DNA of 64,000 nucleotides from Paenibacillus sp. GSMTC-2017 (GCF_016019935.1 NZ_JAECMT010000008.1:2855-66854), one strand, 5' to 3'; counted from the stretch's first letter, positions 20,233-30,741 are shown. The notes: generated by a model not told the origin, from the letters alone. Made by a program: numbers and translations.

Positions 20233-21780
20233 CTAACTCCTTCCTTTACTTGCATTCGAATCACCTGAGCTATTACCTGCCATAAGCAGTCCAAGCTCTT
20301 CATCATTCCGATGATCCGCGTCAACTTCACCTACTAGTTTACCTTCATACATAACGGCAATTCGATCTGATAGAGCGAACAACTCATCTAGCTCGAAAGA
20401 TATAAGCAAGATCGCTTTTCCTTCATTTCGTGCTTCCACTAAGCGCTTGTGCACGAACTCAATCGCACCAATGTCTAAGCCCCGAGTTGGTTGTACAGCA
20501 ATTAGCAGATTTGGGTTCTTATACAGCTCACGAGCAATAATTGCTTTCTGCTGATTTCCTCCAGACAGTGCTCTTGCATGCGTTTGAATGCCCGATGTCC
20601 GTACATCAAATTCAGCAACGAGCTTGTCTGCAAGCTTGTCCATAGCCTTATAGTCAATTAGACCATAACGTCCAAACTCTGGTTTGAAGTAGATGTCAAG
20701 AATCATATTTTCGCTAAGCGCGAAATCAAGCACCAAACCATGTTTGTGGCGATCCTCTGGAATATGACCTACACCTGCGACTGAAACATCTCTTGGCGAT
20801 TTATTCGTTATATCGGAGCCATTGAGCTTCACTGTACCGCCTTGCAGTTTAACCATACCTGTAATTGCGTGAATGAGCTCGCTTTGACCGTTGCCATCAA
20901 CGCCCGCAATACCGAAAATTTCGCCAGCTCGCACATGGAATGTAGTACCGTTAAGCGCCAGCTTACTTTGATCACCCTTCATAAGAAGGTTGTTCACATC
21001 GAGTACAACCTCGCCTGGCTTGTTCTTCGTCTTTTCCACTTGGAAAGTAACATCGCGTCCTACCATCAATTCAGCAAGCTGACGTTCACTTGTCTCGCTC
21101 GTTTTAACTGTGCGAATAACTTTACCCCGACGGATAACGGTAACTGAATTCGATAATGCCATAACTTCTTTAAGCTTATGCGTAATAATAATGATGGACT
21201 TGCCTTCAGCAGCCAAATTACGAATAATTCCGATTAGTTCTTCGATCTCTTGCACGGTCAATACTGCTGTCGGCTCATCGAATATAACGATTTCAGCTCC
21301 ACGATACAGCGTTTTCAAAATTTCTACTCGTTGCTGCATACCAACCGTAATATTTTGAATCCGCACCTGCGGATCTACTTTCAATCCATAACGCTCGGAA
21401 ATATCTTTTACTTTCTTATTTGCGAGCTTGTAATCGATCGTCAGACCTTTTTTCGGTTCATTGCCGAGCACAATATTTTCTGCCACTGTGAATGGTTGTA
21501 CGAGTTTGAAATGCTGATGCACCATCCCAATACCTAGATCAATTGCTTTCGACGCTCCGTCGATGACGGTTTGCTTGCCATTAATCCATATCTCGCCTTC
21601 ATCAGGCTGATATAATCCAAACAAAATATTCATTAACGTGGACTTACCTGCACCATTCTCGCCAAGCAAGGCATGTACTTCACCTTTCTTAAGCTCAAAG
21701 TTGATGGAATCGTTTGCAACTAAACCTGGAAAGCGCTTTGTAATACCTTTCAGTTGTACTACTGCCCCGCTCTGATCCAT
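20233..21780 (-). CDS. nupO: Nucleoside-type ABC transporter, duplicated ATP-binding protein
   Basis: The ATPase of the importer, with two nucleotide-binding domains in 515 residues. The first has a canonical Walker A GENGAGKSTLMN, signature region VGMQQRVEILK and Walker B IVIFDEPTAVLT. The second has a degenerate P-loop GVDGNGQSELIHA but a strong signature LSGGNQQKAIIAREL, the usual asymmetry of RbsA/NupO proteins. The downstream permeases follow at 5 bp and 1 bp. A hairpin in the 132-bp gap after bmpA may reduce its expression relative to the binding protein. Confidence 0.94.
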   Translation of the reverse strand: MDQSGAVVQLKGITKRFPGLVANDSINFELKKGEVHALLGENGAGKSTLMNILFGLYQPDEGEIWINGKQTVIDGASKAIDLGIGMVHQHFKLVQPFTVAENIVLGNEPKKGLTIDYKLANKKVKDISERYGLKVDPQVRIQNITVGMQQRVEILKTLYRGAEIVIFDEPTAVLTVQEIEELIGIIRNLAAEGKSIIIITHKLKEVMALSNSVTVIRRGKVIRTVKTSETSERQLAELMVGRDVTFQVEKTKNKPGEVVLDVNNLLMKGDQSKLALNGTTFHVRAGEIFGIAGVDGNGQSELIHAITGMVKLQGGTVKLNGSDITNKSPRDVSVAGVGHIPEDRHKHGLVLDFALSENMILDIYFKPEFGRYGLIDYKAMDKLADKLVAEFDVRTSGIQTHARALSGGNQQKAIIARELYKNPNLLIAVQPTRGLDIGAIEFVHKRLVEARNEGKAILLISFELDELFALSDRIAVMYEGKLVGEVDADHRNDEELGLLMAGNSSGDSNASKGRS

Positions 21781-21838
21781 GCTCTCATCATCTCCCGGGA
21801 TCGACTTTTTGACTCTTCATACTCCAAACAGAAAACAG

Positions 21839-21866
21839 GACAAGACCGACAGATGCCGGTCTTGTC
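21839..21866 (-). terminator. Intercistronic hairpin between bmpA and nupO
   Basis: A 10-bp perfect stem (GACAAGACCG 21839-21848 with CGGTCTTGTC 21857-21866) lies between the binding-protein and ATPase genes. The following minus-strand sequence CTGTTTTC is only weakly T-rich. It most likely causes partial termination or stabilises the bmpA mRNA end, a common arrangement for abundant binding proteins. Confidence 0.65.
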
Positions 21867-21912
21867 TCATGGTAATGGCCATCGTGCAATATCGTTTTTT
21901 AAAAGGGCTTAA

Positions 21913-22941
21913 TTATTCAGCTGGAACTTTAATTTCTCCGTTTACGATCTTAGTTTTATATTCTTCAACTTGTTTCAAAATTTCTGGAGTAACGTTTTTA
22001 GTTGAAGTTTCAGCTAGACCTACAGCGTTATCTTTCAAACCAAGCTCCACTACAGTACCGCCAGCCCATTTGCCAGCGATCAAGTCTTTGGAAACTTTAT
22101 GAACTGCTGTCTCTACGCCTTTAACCATGGAAGTCAACGTTACTTCATGTCCGAACTCAATGGATTGATCTTTATCTACGCCGATAACCCAAACGTTCTC
22201 GCCGTTTTTCTTGCGATCGCTTGCTTCGTTAAATACGCCGTTTCCTGTTCCACCAGAAGCGTGGAAGATAATGTCGATGCCGCTGTTGTACATTGTAGCT
22301 GCAGCACTTTTACCTTGGTCTGGCTTATCAAATGCGCCAGTATATACAACGTTTACATTGATATCAGGCTTAACAGCTTTAACGCCCGCTACGAAACCTT
22401 TTTCAAAACGTTTAATAACTGGAATATCCATGCCGCCTACGAAACCGATTTTGTCAGTTTTTGTCGTAAGAGCTGCTACTACACCAACCAAGAAGGAACC
22501 TTCATGCTCAGCAAATACAACCGAAGCTACGTTTGGAGCTTGTACTACTGCATCAATAACTGCAAGCTTAGCGTCTGGGTTTTCAGCTGCTAGCTTTGTA
22601 AGCGCATCCGTGAACAAGAAACCAATACCCCAAGTCAAGTTGAAACCTTCACGCACGAAGCTGTTAAGGTTAGGCTCCATATCTGCTTCGCCTTTACTTT
22701 CAAGGAACTTCGTTTCAGCACTAGTTTCAGCTGTTACTCTTTGCAAAGCCTCCCAAGCGCTTTGGTTAAAGGATTTATCGTTTACTCCGCCAACGTCAGT
22801 AACCATACCGATTTTAAATCCTTTGCCGGTTTCATCAGATACAACCTTCTCAGCCTCTTTTTTCTTGTCCCCTCCGCAGCCTGACAATACAAGAGTGATA
22901 GCTAAAACTAGCATGATCATTGTGCTCAATGTCTTTTTCAT
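21913..22941 (-). CDS. bmpA: BmpA-family lipoprotein, nucleoside ABC transporter binding protein
   Basis: An extracytoplasmic lipid-anchored substrate-binding protein. The N-terminal signal MLVLAITLVLSGCGGDKKK contains the lipobox LSGC at about residue 21. The mature part has the Bmp/PnrA motifs GMVTDVGGVNDKSFNQSAWE, IGFLFTDAL, VGFVGGMDIPVIKRFEKGF and HASGGTGNGVF, which line the nucleoside pocket in known members. The length is 342 residues. It has its own promoter and is first in the bmpA-nupO-nupP-nupQ operon. Purine nucleoside uptake is the family role; the exact ligand is not shown. Confidence 0.95.
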   Translation of the reverse strand: MKKTLSTMIMLVLAITLVLSGCGGDKKKEAEKVVSDETGKGFKIGMVTDVGGVNDKSFNQSAWEALQRVTAETSAETKFLESKGEADMEPNLNSFVREGFNLTWGIGFLFTDALTKLAAENPDAKLAVIDAVVQAPNVASVVFAEHEGSFLVGVVAALTTKTDKIGFVGGMDIPVIKRFEKGFVAGVKAVKPDINVNVVYTGAFDKPDQGKSAAATMYNSGIDIIFHASGGTGNGVFNEASDRKKNGENVWVIGVDKDQSIEFGHEVTLTSMVKGVETAVHKVSKDLIAGKWAGGTVVELGLKDNAVGLAETSTKNVTPEILKQVEEYKTKIVNGEIKVPAE

Positions 22942-23038
22942 GCGTCGAACTCCCCTTCTATACTGGTTTGTGTAGTACTAACGAACTGTAGGGCAACGAT
23001 ACCTTTACAGTATTGCTGAACTAGGCCGCTATTATTTC

Positions 23039-23066
23039 ATTATAGTGACAAAAAGTATTACGTCAA
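23039..23066 (-). promoter_or_regulatory. Promoter of the bmpA-nupOPQ operon
   Basis: -35 TTGACG (23066-23061), a 16-nt spacer and a perfect -10 TATAAT (23044-23039) point toward bmpA. The leader of about 95 nt shows no purine-riboswitch core that I can recognise. Confidence 0.75.
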
Positions 23067-23158
23067 TCAAATGATGTTAGATTCCCGTATGCGCTGTCAT
23101 AATTTTTATGTGAGAAATTAGATAGTAGAAATAGCTGGAAAATATGGTCAGATAACGA

Positions 23159-23189
23159 GAAAATCCCGCTGCTCACAAGGAACAGCGGG
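23159..23189 (-). terminator. Terminator downstream of ftsH
   Basis: Arms CCCGCTG (23165-23171) and CAGCGGG (23183-23189) form a 7-bp GC-rich stem. The minus strand continues ATTTTCTC, and the plus strand has GTTTTTTG after the stem, so it may work in both directions. Confidence 0.8.
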
Positions 23190-23216
23190 ACGTTTTTTGA
23201 CCATATGGACTTGCTA

Positions 23217-25217
23217 TTATTTCTTATCTGGATCTTCGGAGCTGTTGTCAGAATCAGCCGGTGTTGACGGGCTAACTTCATCCTCATCACGAGGTTGAAT
23301 ACGCACCTTCACATCACCAATCTCTTCGATAATTGGCTCTGCAGTTGATAGCGATGCTGATGAACCTTCAGATCCACCATCTCCACTAGTCAAAGTGCCA
23401 TTCTCGATAAGTGATTTGATCTGCTCCATCTCAAGCGTCTCTTGAGTAAGCAACGTATTTGCAATTAAATGCATTTCTTTGCTCTTCTCGTTAAGTAGCT
23501 TGCGCGCTCTGTCATAACAAGCGTTGATGATGGTTTGCATCTCTTGGTCGATCTCATAAGCAATCGCGTCAGAGTAGTTCTGTTCGTGACCGATGTCACG
23601 GCCTAGGAACACTTGACCTTGCGAGCTTCCGAACTGCATTGGACCAAGTCTGTCGCTCATACCATACTCCATAATCATGCTGCGTACGATGCCAGTTGCT
23701 GATTTGAAGTCACTGTATGCGCCAGTACCGATTTCGCCGATGAAAATTTCCTCAGCTACACGGCCTGCAAGTAATCCAGTTACTTTATCAAGCAATTCTT
23801 GCTTCGTTACAAGCATGCGATCTTCCTTCGGAAGCATGATGACGTAACCGCCTGCACGTCCACGAGGGATGATTGTAACTTTATGAACCAAATCTGCATG
23901 CTCCAAGAAGAAGCCTGCGATCGTATGTCCTGCTTCGTGATAAGCGACAATACGTTTCTCGCGATCGCTGATGACACGGCTTTTCTTCTCCGTGCCGACA
24001 ATTACGCGGTCAATTGCATCGTCGATATCTTTCATGTTGATATCTTTTTTGTTGCGTCTTGCAGCTAGAAGTGCCGCCTCATTGAGTAGGTTCTCTAAAT
24101 CTGCACCACTGAATCCAGTAGTACGCTTCGCGATAATATCAAGTTTAACATCATCAACTAGCGGCTTATTGCGTGAATGAACTTTTAGTACCGCTTCACG
24201 GCCCTTAACATCTGGACGGTCAACCGTAATTTGACGGTCGAAACGGCCTGGGCGAAGAAGTGCAGGGTCCAAAATATCAGCACGGTTAGTCGCTGCAATG
24301 ATGATTATGCCTTCGTTAGCACCGAAACCATCCATTTCAACTAGCAATTGATTGAGCGTCTGCTCACGCTCGTCATGTCCGCCGCCTAGACCTGCGCCAC
24401 GCTGACGACCTACAGCATCAATCTCATCAATGAAAATGATACATGGAGCATTTTTCTTCGCATTTTCGAATAGGTCACGTACGCGGGATGCGCCGACACC
24501 GACGAACATCTCAACGAAGTCAGAACCTGAAATGCTGAAGAAAGGAACGCCTGCTTCGCCAGCAACTGCACGAGCTAGCAATGTTTTACCAGTACCAGGA
24601 GGACCTACGAGCAATACGCCCTTAGGAATACGAGCTCCTACTAGATTGAACTTGCGTGGGTCTTTCAAGAAATCGACGACCTCAACAAGTTCTTGCTTTT
24701 CTTCATCTGCACCAGCAACATCCTCGAATGTTACTTTCTTTTTCTCTTCGTTGTAGAGGCGAGCACGGCTCTTGCCGAAGTTCATCACCTTACCGCCGCC
24801 ACCTTGAGCTTGATTCATCAAGAAGAAGAACAGCACGAACAGAAGAATGAAAGGAATGATGGACGTTAGGAATGTAACCCAGAAGCTAGGCACATCCATT
24901 GGATCAGATGTTAGTTTGAAGCCATATTCCTTCTCCCAGTCGTCCAACTTTTCCGCTGCATCTGTACTTAGACGAGTTGTGAAATTTTCACTTTCTAGTC
25001 CAGGAGGGATTACTTTATATTTACCTTTTACTAAATACGATTGTTTATCGAACTTAGCCTTTACTTCCGCTACATTGCGAGACTCAACCTGAACACGAAA
25101 TTCATCGTATCTTAACGGCTTGGTCTTATCACCTTGACCGCTAATGTATTGGAATATGCCAACGGTTACCAAAAAGATAATCAAATAAAAACCTGTATTT
25201 CGGATGATCCGATTCAT
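23217..25217 (-). CDS. ftsH: ATP-dependent zinc metalloprotease FtsH
   Basis: A membrane-anchored AAA+ protease that degrades damaged membrane and regulatory proteins. Two N-terminal membrane segments (about 6-24 and 112-130) flank an extracytoplasmic region. The AAA domain has Walker [18 protein letters not shown], Walker [16 protein letters not shown] and second-region homology [20 protein letters not shown]. The zinc site HEAGH is near residue 427. At 666 residues it has a typical acidic, Ser/Asp-rich tail. It lies between hpt and a strong terminator, as in B. subtilis. Confidence 0.98.
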   Translation of the reverse strand: MNRIIRNTGFYLIIFLVTVGIFQYISGQGDKTKPLRYDEFRVQVESRNVAEVKAKFDKQSYLVKGKYKVIPPGLESENFTTRLSTDAAEKLDDWEKEYGFKLTSDPMDVPSFWVTFLTSIIPFILLFVLFFFLMNQAQGGGGKVMNFGKSRARLYNEEKKKVTFEDVAGADEEKQELVEVVDFLKDPRKFNLVGARIPKGVLLVGPPGTGKTLLARAVAGEAGVPFFSISGSDFVEMFVGVGASRVRDLFENAKKNAPCIIFIDEIDAVGRQRGAGLGGGHDEREQTLNQLLVEMDGFGANEGIIIIAATNRADILDPALLRPGRFDRQITVDRPDVKGREAVLKVHSRNKPLVDDVKLDIIAKRTTGFSGADLENLLNEAALLAARRNKKDINMKDIDDAIDRVIVGTEKKSRVISDREKRIVAYHEAGHTIAGFFLEHADLVHKVTIIPRGRAGGYVIMLPKEDRMLVTKQELLDKVTGLLAGRVAEEIFIGEIGTGAYSDFKSATGIVRSMIMEYGMSDRLGPMQFGSSQGQVFLGRDIGHEQNYSDAIAYEIDQEMQTIINACYDRARKLLNEKSKEMHLIANTLLTQETLEMEQIKSLIENGTLTSGDGGSEGSSASLSTAEPIIEEIGDVKVRIQPRDEDEVSPSTPADSDNSSEDPDKK

Positions 25218-25315
25218 CCCCTACCTCCTCTCAGACGCTTCTGATATTTTACCATAGCATGACTTTCCATAACAAGAGAGCCTATGGGAGACGAGCATGT
25301 ACCGCATTGGTACGA

Positions 25316-25855
25316 TTATTTCTCGTAGACATGAGGCTTCAAAATACCGATATAAGGAAGATTGCGGTACTTCTCTGCGAAGTCAAGACCATATCCTACA
25401 ACGAATTCATCTGGCAACGTAAAACCTTTGTAATCTGGCTCCAAGTCAACTGTACGGCGTGCAGGCTTGTCAAACAACGTAACAACTGTTACCGATTTAG
25501 CGTTGCGACGCTCGAGCACGTCAATAAGGTAGCTAAGCGTAAGTCCACTGTCGATAATATCTTCGACAATAAGAACGTCGCGACCTTCAACTGTAACGTC
25601 AAGATCTTTTATGATCTTTACGACACCTGAAGACTTCGTTGAATCACCATAGCTTGAAACTGCCATAAAATCGATTTCTAGAGGAACTGTAATTGTCTTA
25701 ACTAAATCAGACATAAAAACAAATGCGCCTTTAAGGACGCAAATAACGAGCGGATTACGCCCGTTGAAGTCAGCACTCAGCTGAGCACCCAGTTCACTTA
25801 CCTTTGCTCTAATCTGCTCTTCGCTGTATAGAACGTCTTTAATGTCGTTTTGCAA
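25316..25855 (-). CDS. hpt: Hypoxanthine phosphoribosyltransferase
   Basis: A purine-salvage enzyme that converts hypoxanthine or guanine with PRPP to IMP or GMP. The PRPP-binding motif is [18 protein letters not shown] (about residues 94-111), with [16 protein letters not shown] and the C-terminal [27 protein letters not shown]. The length is 179 residues. It lies between tilS and ftsH, the usual Firmicute arrangement. Confidence 0.97.
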   Translation of the reverse strand: MQNDIKDVLYSEEQIRAKVSELGAQLSADFNGRNPLVICVLKGAFVFMSDLVKTITVPLEIDFMAVSSYGDSTKSSGVVKIIKDLDVTVEGRDVLIVEDIIDSGLTLSYLIDVLERRNAKSVTVVTLFDKPARRTVDLEPDYKGFTLPDEFVVGYGLDFAEKYRNLPYIGILKPHVYEK

Positions 25856-25906
25856 AGTTGTAATCCTCCCACATGATACCTATGTTTATGTGTATACCCT
25901 TACTTC

Positions 25907-27337
25907 TTATTCGTTGCTTGCTGAGATGAATAAGACACCTTTAGTCGAGTCGCCCGTTAATGCATGACTCGAACGACGAATGCCTGGTATCCAAAGCAAT
26001 CTGTCTTCACTGTCGAACAATAGCGGGTATAACTCCCTCCCCGAGGGCGCAATCTTCTCATCAACGAACATATCTTGCACTTTTTTCGAACCATTTAATC
26101 CTAAAACTTGAATTCTGTCTCCTGGTTTGCGATTACGTATCTGCAATGGGAAAGTTAACATCGTAGAATCGAAGCTAGCTTCGAATCGTGAAGTCGGTTT
26201 ACGGTATTGTCCGGGTTCCAGCCATTCAAGATTAAAGTTCCAACCACATGGCGCAACATGAAGTTGTTCCATACCCTTATGTATCTTGTAACCATAACGA
26301 TCAGAAATCAATCCCTCGTCATACTGTGAAATCCTGACCCATCGCATAACATCATATTCACGCAAGCATTGGATCCGTCCTCCGGCGTCCATTTTCCATG
26401 TTGCAGGAGCGTTTGTTGACGCTGCCAGCCTCATCGTTTCGACTCCGCCATAGGATAAGTTTTCCGTTTCATGCGAAAGATAACTTAATATTAGTTTAAT
26501 CAATCTCCTTTGTAAAGCGACATGGATTCGCCCTAGTTCCGTACAACTGATTGCACACTCATTAGGTTTTCTTCGAACGAGTTTCTCGAACAATTCGAGC
26601 CCTTGTTGCTCCATCCAATCATCTTCAGCTCCCGCCACTTCTGCAAGCCGCTGTAAGGACAAAGAAAGCTGTGGATTATATTGCGATAGATAGGGAAGGA
26701 TGTCGAGACGTATCGTGTTACGGAAGTAATATCGTTCTTGATTACTACTATCCGTACAATATGGTATTTCATATTCTTCGCAATAACGAAGAAGGTCCAA
26801 CTTGTTCTTACGGAGCAAAGGCCGTATGAGTTCCATGTTTTTTTCGCTTCTTTTGCTTCCCATACCAGCTAGACCTGTAAGTCCTGTTCCCCTAATTAGA
26901 CGCATAAGAACCGTTTCTGCTTGATCATCAGCGTGATGCGCAAGTGCAATTGTGCTTGCTCCATTACGCTTTGCCACATCGTGTAGAAATTCATATCGTT
27001 TCTCGCGCGCTGCGGCTTGCAAATTTAGACGATTTTCTTCTATATATGTAGGTAGATCGAGTGTATCTGTCTCAACGCGCAAACCAAGTTGTTCTGCGTA
27101 TGCAACGACTACGTCAAGCTCATGTTGGGATTCTGCTCCTCGGAAGCCATGATTGACGTGTCCGACAATAAGAGACAACTTCTGCTGTTCAGCTAAAGAA
27201 TAAAGCATATGTAGAAGCGCCATAGAATCTGCTCCGCCGGATACGGCTACGACAATCGTATCACCAGTTGACCATAAACCTCGGTCAGCCGCTTCCTTCA
27301 TTAATTCAATATGTAAAGAATCATTCATCCTGTCCAT
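25907..27337 (-). CDS. tilS: tRNA(Ile)-lysidine synthase
   Basis: Modifies C34 of the CAU-anticodon tRNA-Ile to lysidine using ATP and lysine. The PP-loop VVAVSGGADSMALLHML begins near residue 27, followed by HVNHGFRGAESQHE, ALAHHADDQAETVLMRLIRGTGL and CTDSSNQERYYFRNTIR. The C-terminal domains have the family end region LTFPLQIRNRKPGDRIQVLGLNGSKKVQDMF. The length is 476 residues. GGAGGAGGGG lies immediately before ATG 27337; ATG 27328 is an alternative. Confidence 0.96.
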   Translation of the reverse strand: MDRMNDSLHIELMKEAADRGLWSTGDTIVVAVSGGADSMALLHMLYSLAEQQKLSLIVGHVNHGFRGAESQHELDVVVAYAEQLGLRVETDTLDLPTYIEENRLNLQAAAREKRYEFLHDVAKRNGASTIALAHHADDQAETVLMRLIRGTGLTGLAGMGSKRSEKNMELIRPLLRKNKLDLLRYCEEYEIPYCTDSSNQERYYFRNTIRLDILPYLSQYNPQLSLSLQRLAEVAGAEDDWMEQQGLELFEKLVRRKPNECAISCTELGRIHVALQRRLIKLILSYLSHETENLSYGGVETMRLAASTNAPATWKMDAGGRIQCLREYDVMRWVRISQYDEGLISDRYGYKIHKGMEQLHVAPCGWNFNLEWLEPGQYRKPTSRFEASFDSTMLTFPLQIRNRKPGDRIQVLGLNGSKKVQDMFVDEKIAPSGRELYPLLFDSEDRLLWIPGIRRSSHALTGDSTKGVLFISASNE

Positions 27338-27377
27338 CCCCTCCTCCGCCAGTATAATAGAAGCTCATCCCTAAACC

Positions 27378-28301
27378 CTAAAATACGTGACGCAATAGCC
27401 AGAAGATTGATATGGCTAACAGAAGGCCTGATGTGGCCATAAACCCTTTCAACCAACCCGGTGTAGAAGCAGATCCCCTTACCTCGCGTCTATGCATCAT
27501 GAGGCGCCATGACTCAGCACCTTCAGTCGCGTTAGCAAAGTCACCTATAAGCGCTTTTTTGAGCCAAGGGATAATAGGTCTAAGTGCCGTGCACCCCTCT
27601 GCGATAACCATTAAATCACTTATTGACCGATTTTGCGGCAATAATTCCTTCGAGAGAGTATGAAGTTTCTTCGGTTCGTGCAGTTGAATACATAATACGC
27701 TAAAGGAAAACAAATCGTATTTCGGATCGGCAGAACGAGAACCACTGTTCCAGAAACCACGGTCGTAGATTTCAGTAAATTGGCGGATACTCTTCCCTGT
27801 AGCTGTTACACCGCCATAATCAACTAACTCAACATGACCGTAGTCGGCAACCAATACGTTTTCCACTTTCAAATCTCCAAAAACCCAGCCCGTCCGGTGA
27901 AGCTTTGCGAGCTTTCCTAGCAAGTTCAGTCCTACTAAAGGGAACCATTCGGACCCTTGTTCCTTCAAGTAGCTTGCGAGCGTCGTGCCTCGTACATATC
28001 TCATCGTATAGAAGGAGTATTCTCGTCCATCGGTTCCGTACAAATCATCGACATCGAAGAGGAATGGCTCTTTGCCTTGTTCGTTCTGTCCTGCTAGAGA
28101 TTTTAATACGTTAATTTCCGATTGCAAATCAACGGCATCCATCCCTACCTTTAGTGCGAACCAGTCACGATCACGTTGCACCAAATAAACTTTGCCATTC
28201 GCTCCTTCACCGAGTAAACGTTCCACACGATATCTGCCTTGCTTCCATTTACCGACCACTATGTTTCCTTGCCGGAGCTCGAACTTAAACGACGTAGTCA
28301 C
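27378..28301 (-). CDS. Membrane-tethered Ser/Thr protein kinase-like protein (YabT-like)
   Basis: A Hanks-type kinase domain (about 18-270) followed by one C-terminal membrane segment, GFMATSGLLLAISIFWLL, so the catalytic part faces the cytoplasm. The glycine-rich loop is LLGEGANGKVYLVQR with the likely ATP lysine in WFALKVG. The catalytic loop reads FGDLKVENVL instead of HRDLKPEN, keeping the Asp, Lys and Asn. The metal motif is VDYGG instead of DFG. I recall the same deviations in B. subtilis YabT, which acts in sporulation and DNA damage, so they look like family traits rather than decay. It overlaps the VWA gene by 17 bp. Confidence 0.9.
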   Translation of the reverse strand: MTTSFKFELRQGNIVVGKWKQGRYRVERLLGEGANGKVYLVQRDRDWFALKVGMDAVDLQSEINVLKSLAGQNEQGKEPFLFDVDDLYGTDGREYSFYTMRYVRGTTLASYLKEQGSEWFPLVGLNLLGKLAKLHRTGWVFGDLKVENVLVADYGHVELVDYGGVTATGKSIRQFTEIYDRGFWNSGSRSADPKYDLFSFSVLCIQLHEPKKLHTLSKELLPQNRSISDLMVIAEGCTALRPIIPWLKKALIGDFANATEGAESWRLMMHRREVRGSASTPGWLKGFMATSGLLLAISIFWLLRHVF

Positions 28302-29010
28302 CCATCATCCCATCCGTTTCATGTCTGCTCTTCCTGCCGTAATCACCTTGCCGATAATAATCTACAACCTGCATAATAGCAGGCCCTGTCGGTGTCGTTC
28401 CACCCATCTGCAACTTCGGGAAAATAGTTTGGATACCATTCAGATGACTCGTCCACGCCAAATCCATTAAACAATCATCGCCATGTCTGGAACCAGGGAA
28501 ATGAAAAACGGATATTTCGCTTCGTCCCTGCCTCGCTTGCAAGCTGAGCATGAGATCGTGAATAGCTTCCTCAACTGCTGCAAGCTTCGGTTTCATGCTC
28601 GCACTTGCATCGATCAAGAGCGCTACTTGCAGAGCCGACGTTTCGCCTAGTTCGTCAATGACTCTTACAACCTCGCTCCGTTTCTCAGGCGGCAACGCCT
28701 CAATCGCTCCATTGCCAAGCACTTGCTTCAGCTCTTTCTGCACCGCTAGTTGAATCGTTTGCAGCACTGTTTTACGAGTCATCATTTGTACGGTATGCGA
28801 AAGTTGCCGCATGTTGACCACCCGGCTTAATCCTCCGCCTGCGCGGGCTATCTCATCAATCTCTGTCGCCCCTAGTTCCCCAACATCCCCATGATCCAGA
28901 ACGCCTACAACGTTCACATGAATGCCTTCCGACTTCGCATGTGCGGCTGCTACTACTGGGCTCATTCCAACATTGGAACAGCCGTCCGTAATTAATAAAA
29001 TTTGTTTCAT
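28285..29010 (-). CDS. VWA-domain protein (YabS-like)
   Basis: A von Willebrand factor A-type protein. Start ATG 29010 (MKQILLITDGCSNVG) follows GGAGGGAT at about 9 nt; the longer frame to 29094 lacks a ribosome site. The result is 241 residues. The N-terminal ILLITDGCSNVG and a second segment QVALLIDASASMKPKLAAVEEA (DxSxS metal-site form) suggest two half-MIDAS-like elements around a VWA fold. In B. subtilis yabS is a sigma-E-dependent sporulation gene next to yabT and spoIIE. Here an accessory island of about 23 kb separates it from spoIIE. The molecular role is unknown. Confidence 0.88.
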   Translation of the reverse strand: MKQILLITDGCSNVGMSPVVAAAHAKSEGIHVNVVGVLDHGDVGELGATEIDEIARAGGGLSRVVNMRQLSHTVQMMTRKTVLQTIQLAVQKELKQVLGNGAIEALPPEKRSEVVRVIDELGETSALQVALLIDASASMKPKLAAVEEAIHDLMLSLQARQGRSEISVFHFPGSRHGDDCLMDLAWTSHLNGIQTIFPKLQMGGTTPTGPAIMQVVDYYRQGDYGRKSRHETDGMMGDYVV

Positions 29011-29192
29011 GATCTTATCCCTCCAATATTCCGTGTGCGCGGAAATGAAAAGCTTTTCTATCAGCTTTTCCTTTTTTGGGAGAGATAAACTCACTAGAGT
29101 TACAAAATGCGCGAATAGCCACCTTTCTTACTCACATTTTCAACATGATAGGTCTATCATTGGCTAGCTATTGTCCATTTGTGCCTATTATA

Positions 29193-30467
29193 TCATAGCA
29201 ACCATTTCAAGAGCGCCCCTATTATGGCAAAGTCCGAGTCAGCAAAGCTAGTCCGAATAATATGAAGCTCTTGGAATATGTATAGACTAGCTATCGGTAG
29301 AAAGGATACTAATATCCCCTGCATGAAGCTGCCGACAATTGCTCCCTTCTTGCCGCCATAGACACTTCCGAAAAATGCACTTGCTGCACCTGCGAAGAAA
29401 TGAGTCATAATACCAGGGATAACGACACTCATATTCAGCATCGCTTGAACAAATGCACTACACATACCAGCTGCCAAGCTCGATATAAACCCTATGACAA
29501 CGAGCGCTGGAGAAATCGGAAATAGTACAGAACTGTCTACAGCAGGAATCGCGTTTGGAACAATCTTGTCACTAATCCCTTTAAAAGAGACTAAAAGCTG
29601 CTCCGTGAACATTCGGACGCCACTTATAATGACGTAAAAGCCCGCCGCAAACACAATTGAATATTTGATAGCAAACACTAGTGTATTTTGATCATTACTC
29701 ATATCAGCCATCACATCTTTATTCGTAAGTAGCGCCGTACCACCAAATAGAATCATCATAAATAGTGTTAACACCATATTTGTATCAGAGAAAAAGGGCA
29801 GTGACTTCATTCTCCTTTTTGGTGCCTGCTCCGCTTCAACGACTGCAGCGTCCCTCTTCTTCTGCCTACCGAACAGCCACTTGCCCATGTAACCTGACAA
29901 CAAACATCCGATTGTGCCAAAAAAACCGACAGCAATAGGCTTATTGCCGGTAAGTTTTCGTACAAACGGCTGTGTAAATGCTGGAAATACGGCTAACATG
30001 AACCCAAGAAGAATGCCGCCGCTAATTAATTTACCGAATGATGATGCCCCATTAATGGCTAGAATCGCTGCAATCATCGAAGCCATGTACAGAATATAGT
30101 AGCCATTTAAAAAGATATATTTGAATCTCGTAAATCTAGCTACTACAATATTGGCCAATATGCCAATAAACATTACGATTGTTGTCTCAAAACTATAGTC
30201 CATTTGCAGAATAGCCATCATCGACTCATTGCTTGGCACGATACCGAATAGCTGAAAAGCATTTTGAAACATAGCAACAAAGATGGACAAGGATTCGATA
30301 ATCATCCGAGAACCAAAGAGGATAAGCGTATAACCAATCAACGTATGGATGGTGCCCGATGCCACCTGACTCGCACTTTTACGCTGCGTAATAAGCCCAA
30401 TAAACACAAACAATGCGATGATGAACATCGGCTCTCTAAATAAGGAAAGCACTGTTTGATCAAACAT
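29193..30467 (-). CDS. PTS EIIC component, ascorbate (UlaA/SgaT) family
   Basis: A 424-residue integral membrane sugar permease of the PTS ascorbate-galactitol superfamily. About ten to eleven membrane segments are visible, with the family-like N-terminus SQVASGTIHTLIGYTLILFG, the central AVFPAFTQPFVRKLTGNKPIAVG and the C-terminal GGKKGAIVGSFMQGILVSFLP. The start overlaps the EIIB gene by 8 bp, with AAAGGAAA as ribosome site. Together with EIIB, the EIIA domain of the regulator and the HPr-like protein it could form a complete phosphotransfer chain. The substrate may be ascorbate or a pentitol-like sugar; this is not resolved. Confidence 0.9.
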   Translation of the reverse strand: MFDQTVLSLFREPMFIIALFVFIGLITQRKSASQVASGTIHTLIGYTLILFGSRMIIESLSIFVAMFQNAFQLFGIVPSNESMMAILQMDYSFETTIVMFIGILANIVVARFTRFKYIFLNGYYILYMASMIAAILAINGASSFGKLISGGILLGFMLAVFPAFTQPFVRKLTGNKPIAVGFFGTIGCLLSGYMGKWLFGRQKKRDAAVVEAEQAPKRRMKSLPFFSDTNMVLTLFMMILFGGTALLTNKDVMADMSNDQNTLVFAIKYSIVFAAGFYVIISGVRMFTEQLLVSFKGISDKIVPNAIPAVDSSVLFPISPALVVIGFISSLAAGMCSAFVQAMLNMSVVIPGIMTHFFAGAASAFFGSVYGGKKGAIVGSFMQGILVSFLPIASLYIFQELHIIRTSFADSDFAIIGALLKWLL

Positions 30468-30741
30468 AGTTATTTTCCTTTAAAAAGTGATCGATTTTCC
30501 CCTTTAATTCATCTATATCTAATACATTTTCGATTAAGACGACCGTTCCTTTATTGCCTAGAGGGTCAAATTCATGATTGATTGTCGTTATATATAAATC
30601 ACTTACCGTTGATCGCGCGGTCATTAAGTCTATATGTTGAATGATCGCAGGAATGCCATGGTCTTTGAATATTTGCTCTGTTTGGAGTCGAAGCAAAAAG
30701 CTTGTACCGAGACCCAAGCTACACACTACGGACACATTCAA
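30460..30741 (-). CDS. PTS EIIB component, lactose/ascorbate (SgaB) type
   Basis: A 93-residue cytoplasmic phosphocarrier. The active-site cysteine is Cys7 in VVCSLGLGTSFLL, the P-loop form of SgaB-like EIIB. The start is TTG 30741, overlapping the regulator stop (TTGA), with AAAGGA about 9 nt upstream. It would receive phosphate from an EIIA domain and pass it to the sugar through the adjacent EIIC. Confidence 0.92.
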   Translation of the reverse strand: MNVSVVCSLGLGTSFLLRLQTEQIFKDHGIPAIIQHIDLMTARSTVSDLYITTINHEFDPLGNKGTVVLIENVLDIDELKGKIDHFLKENNYV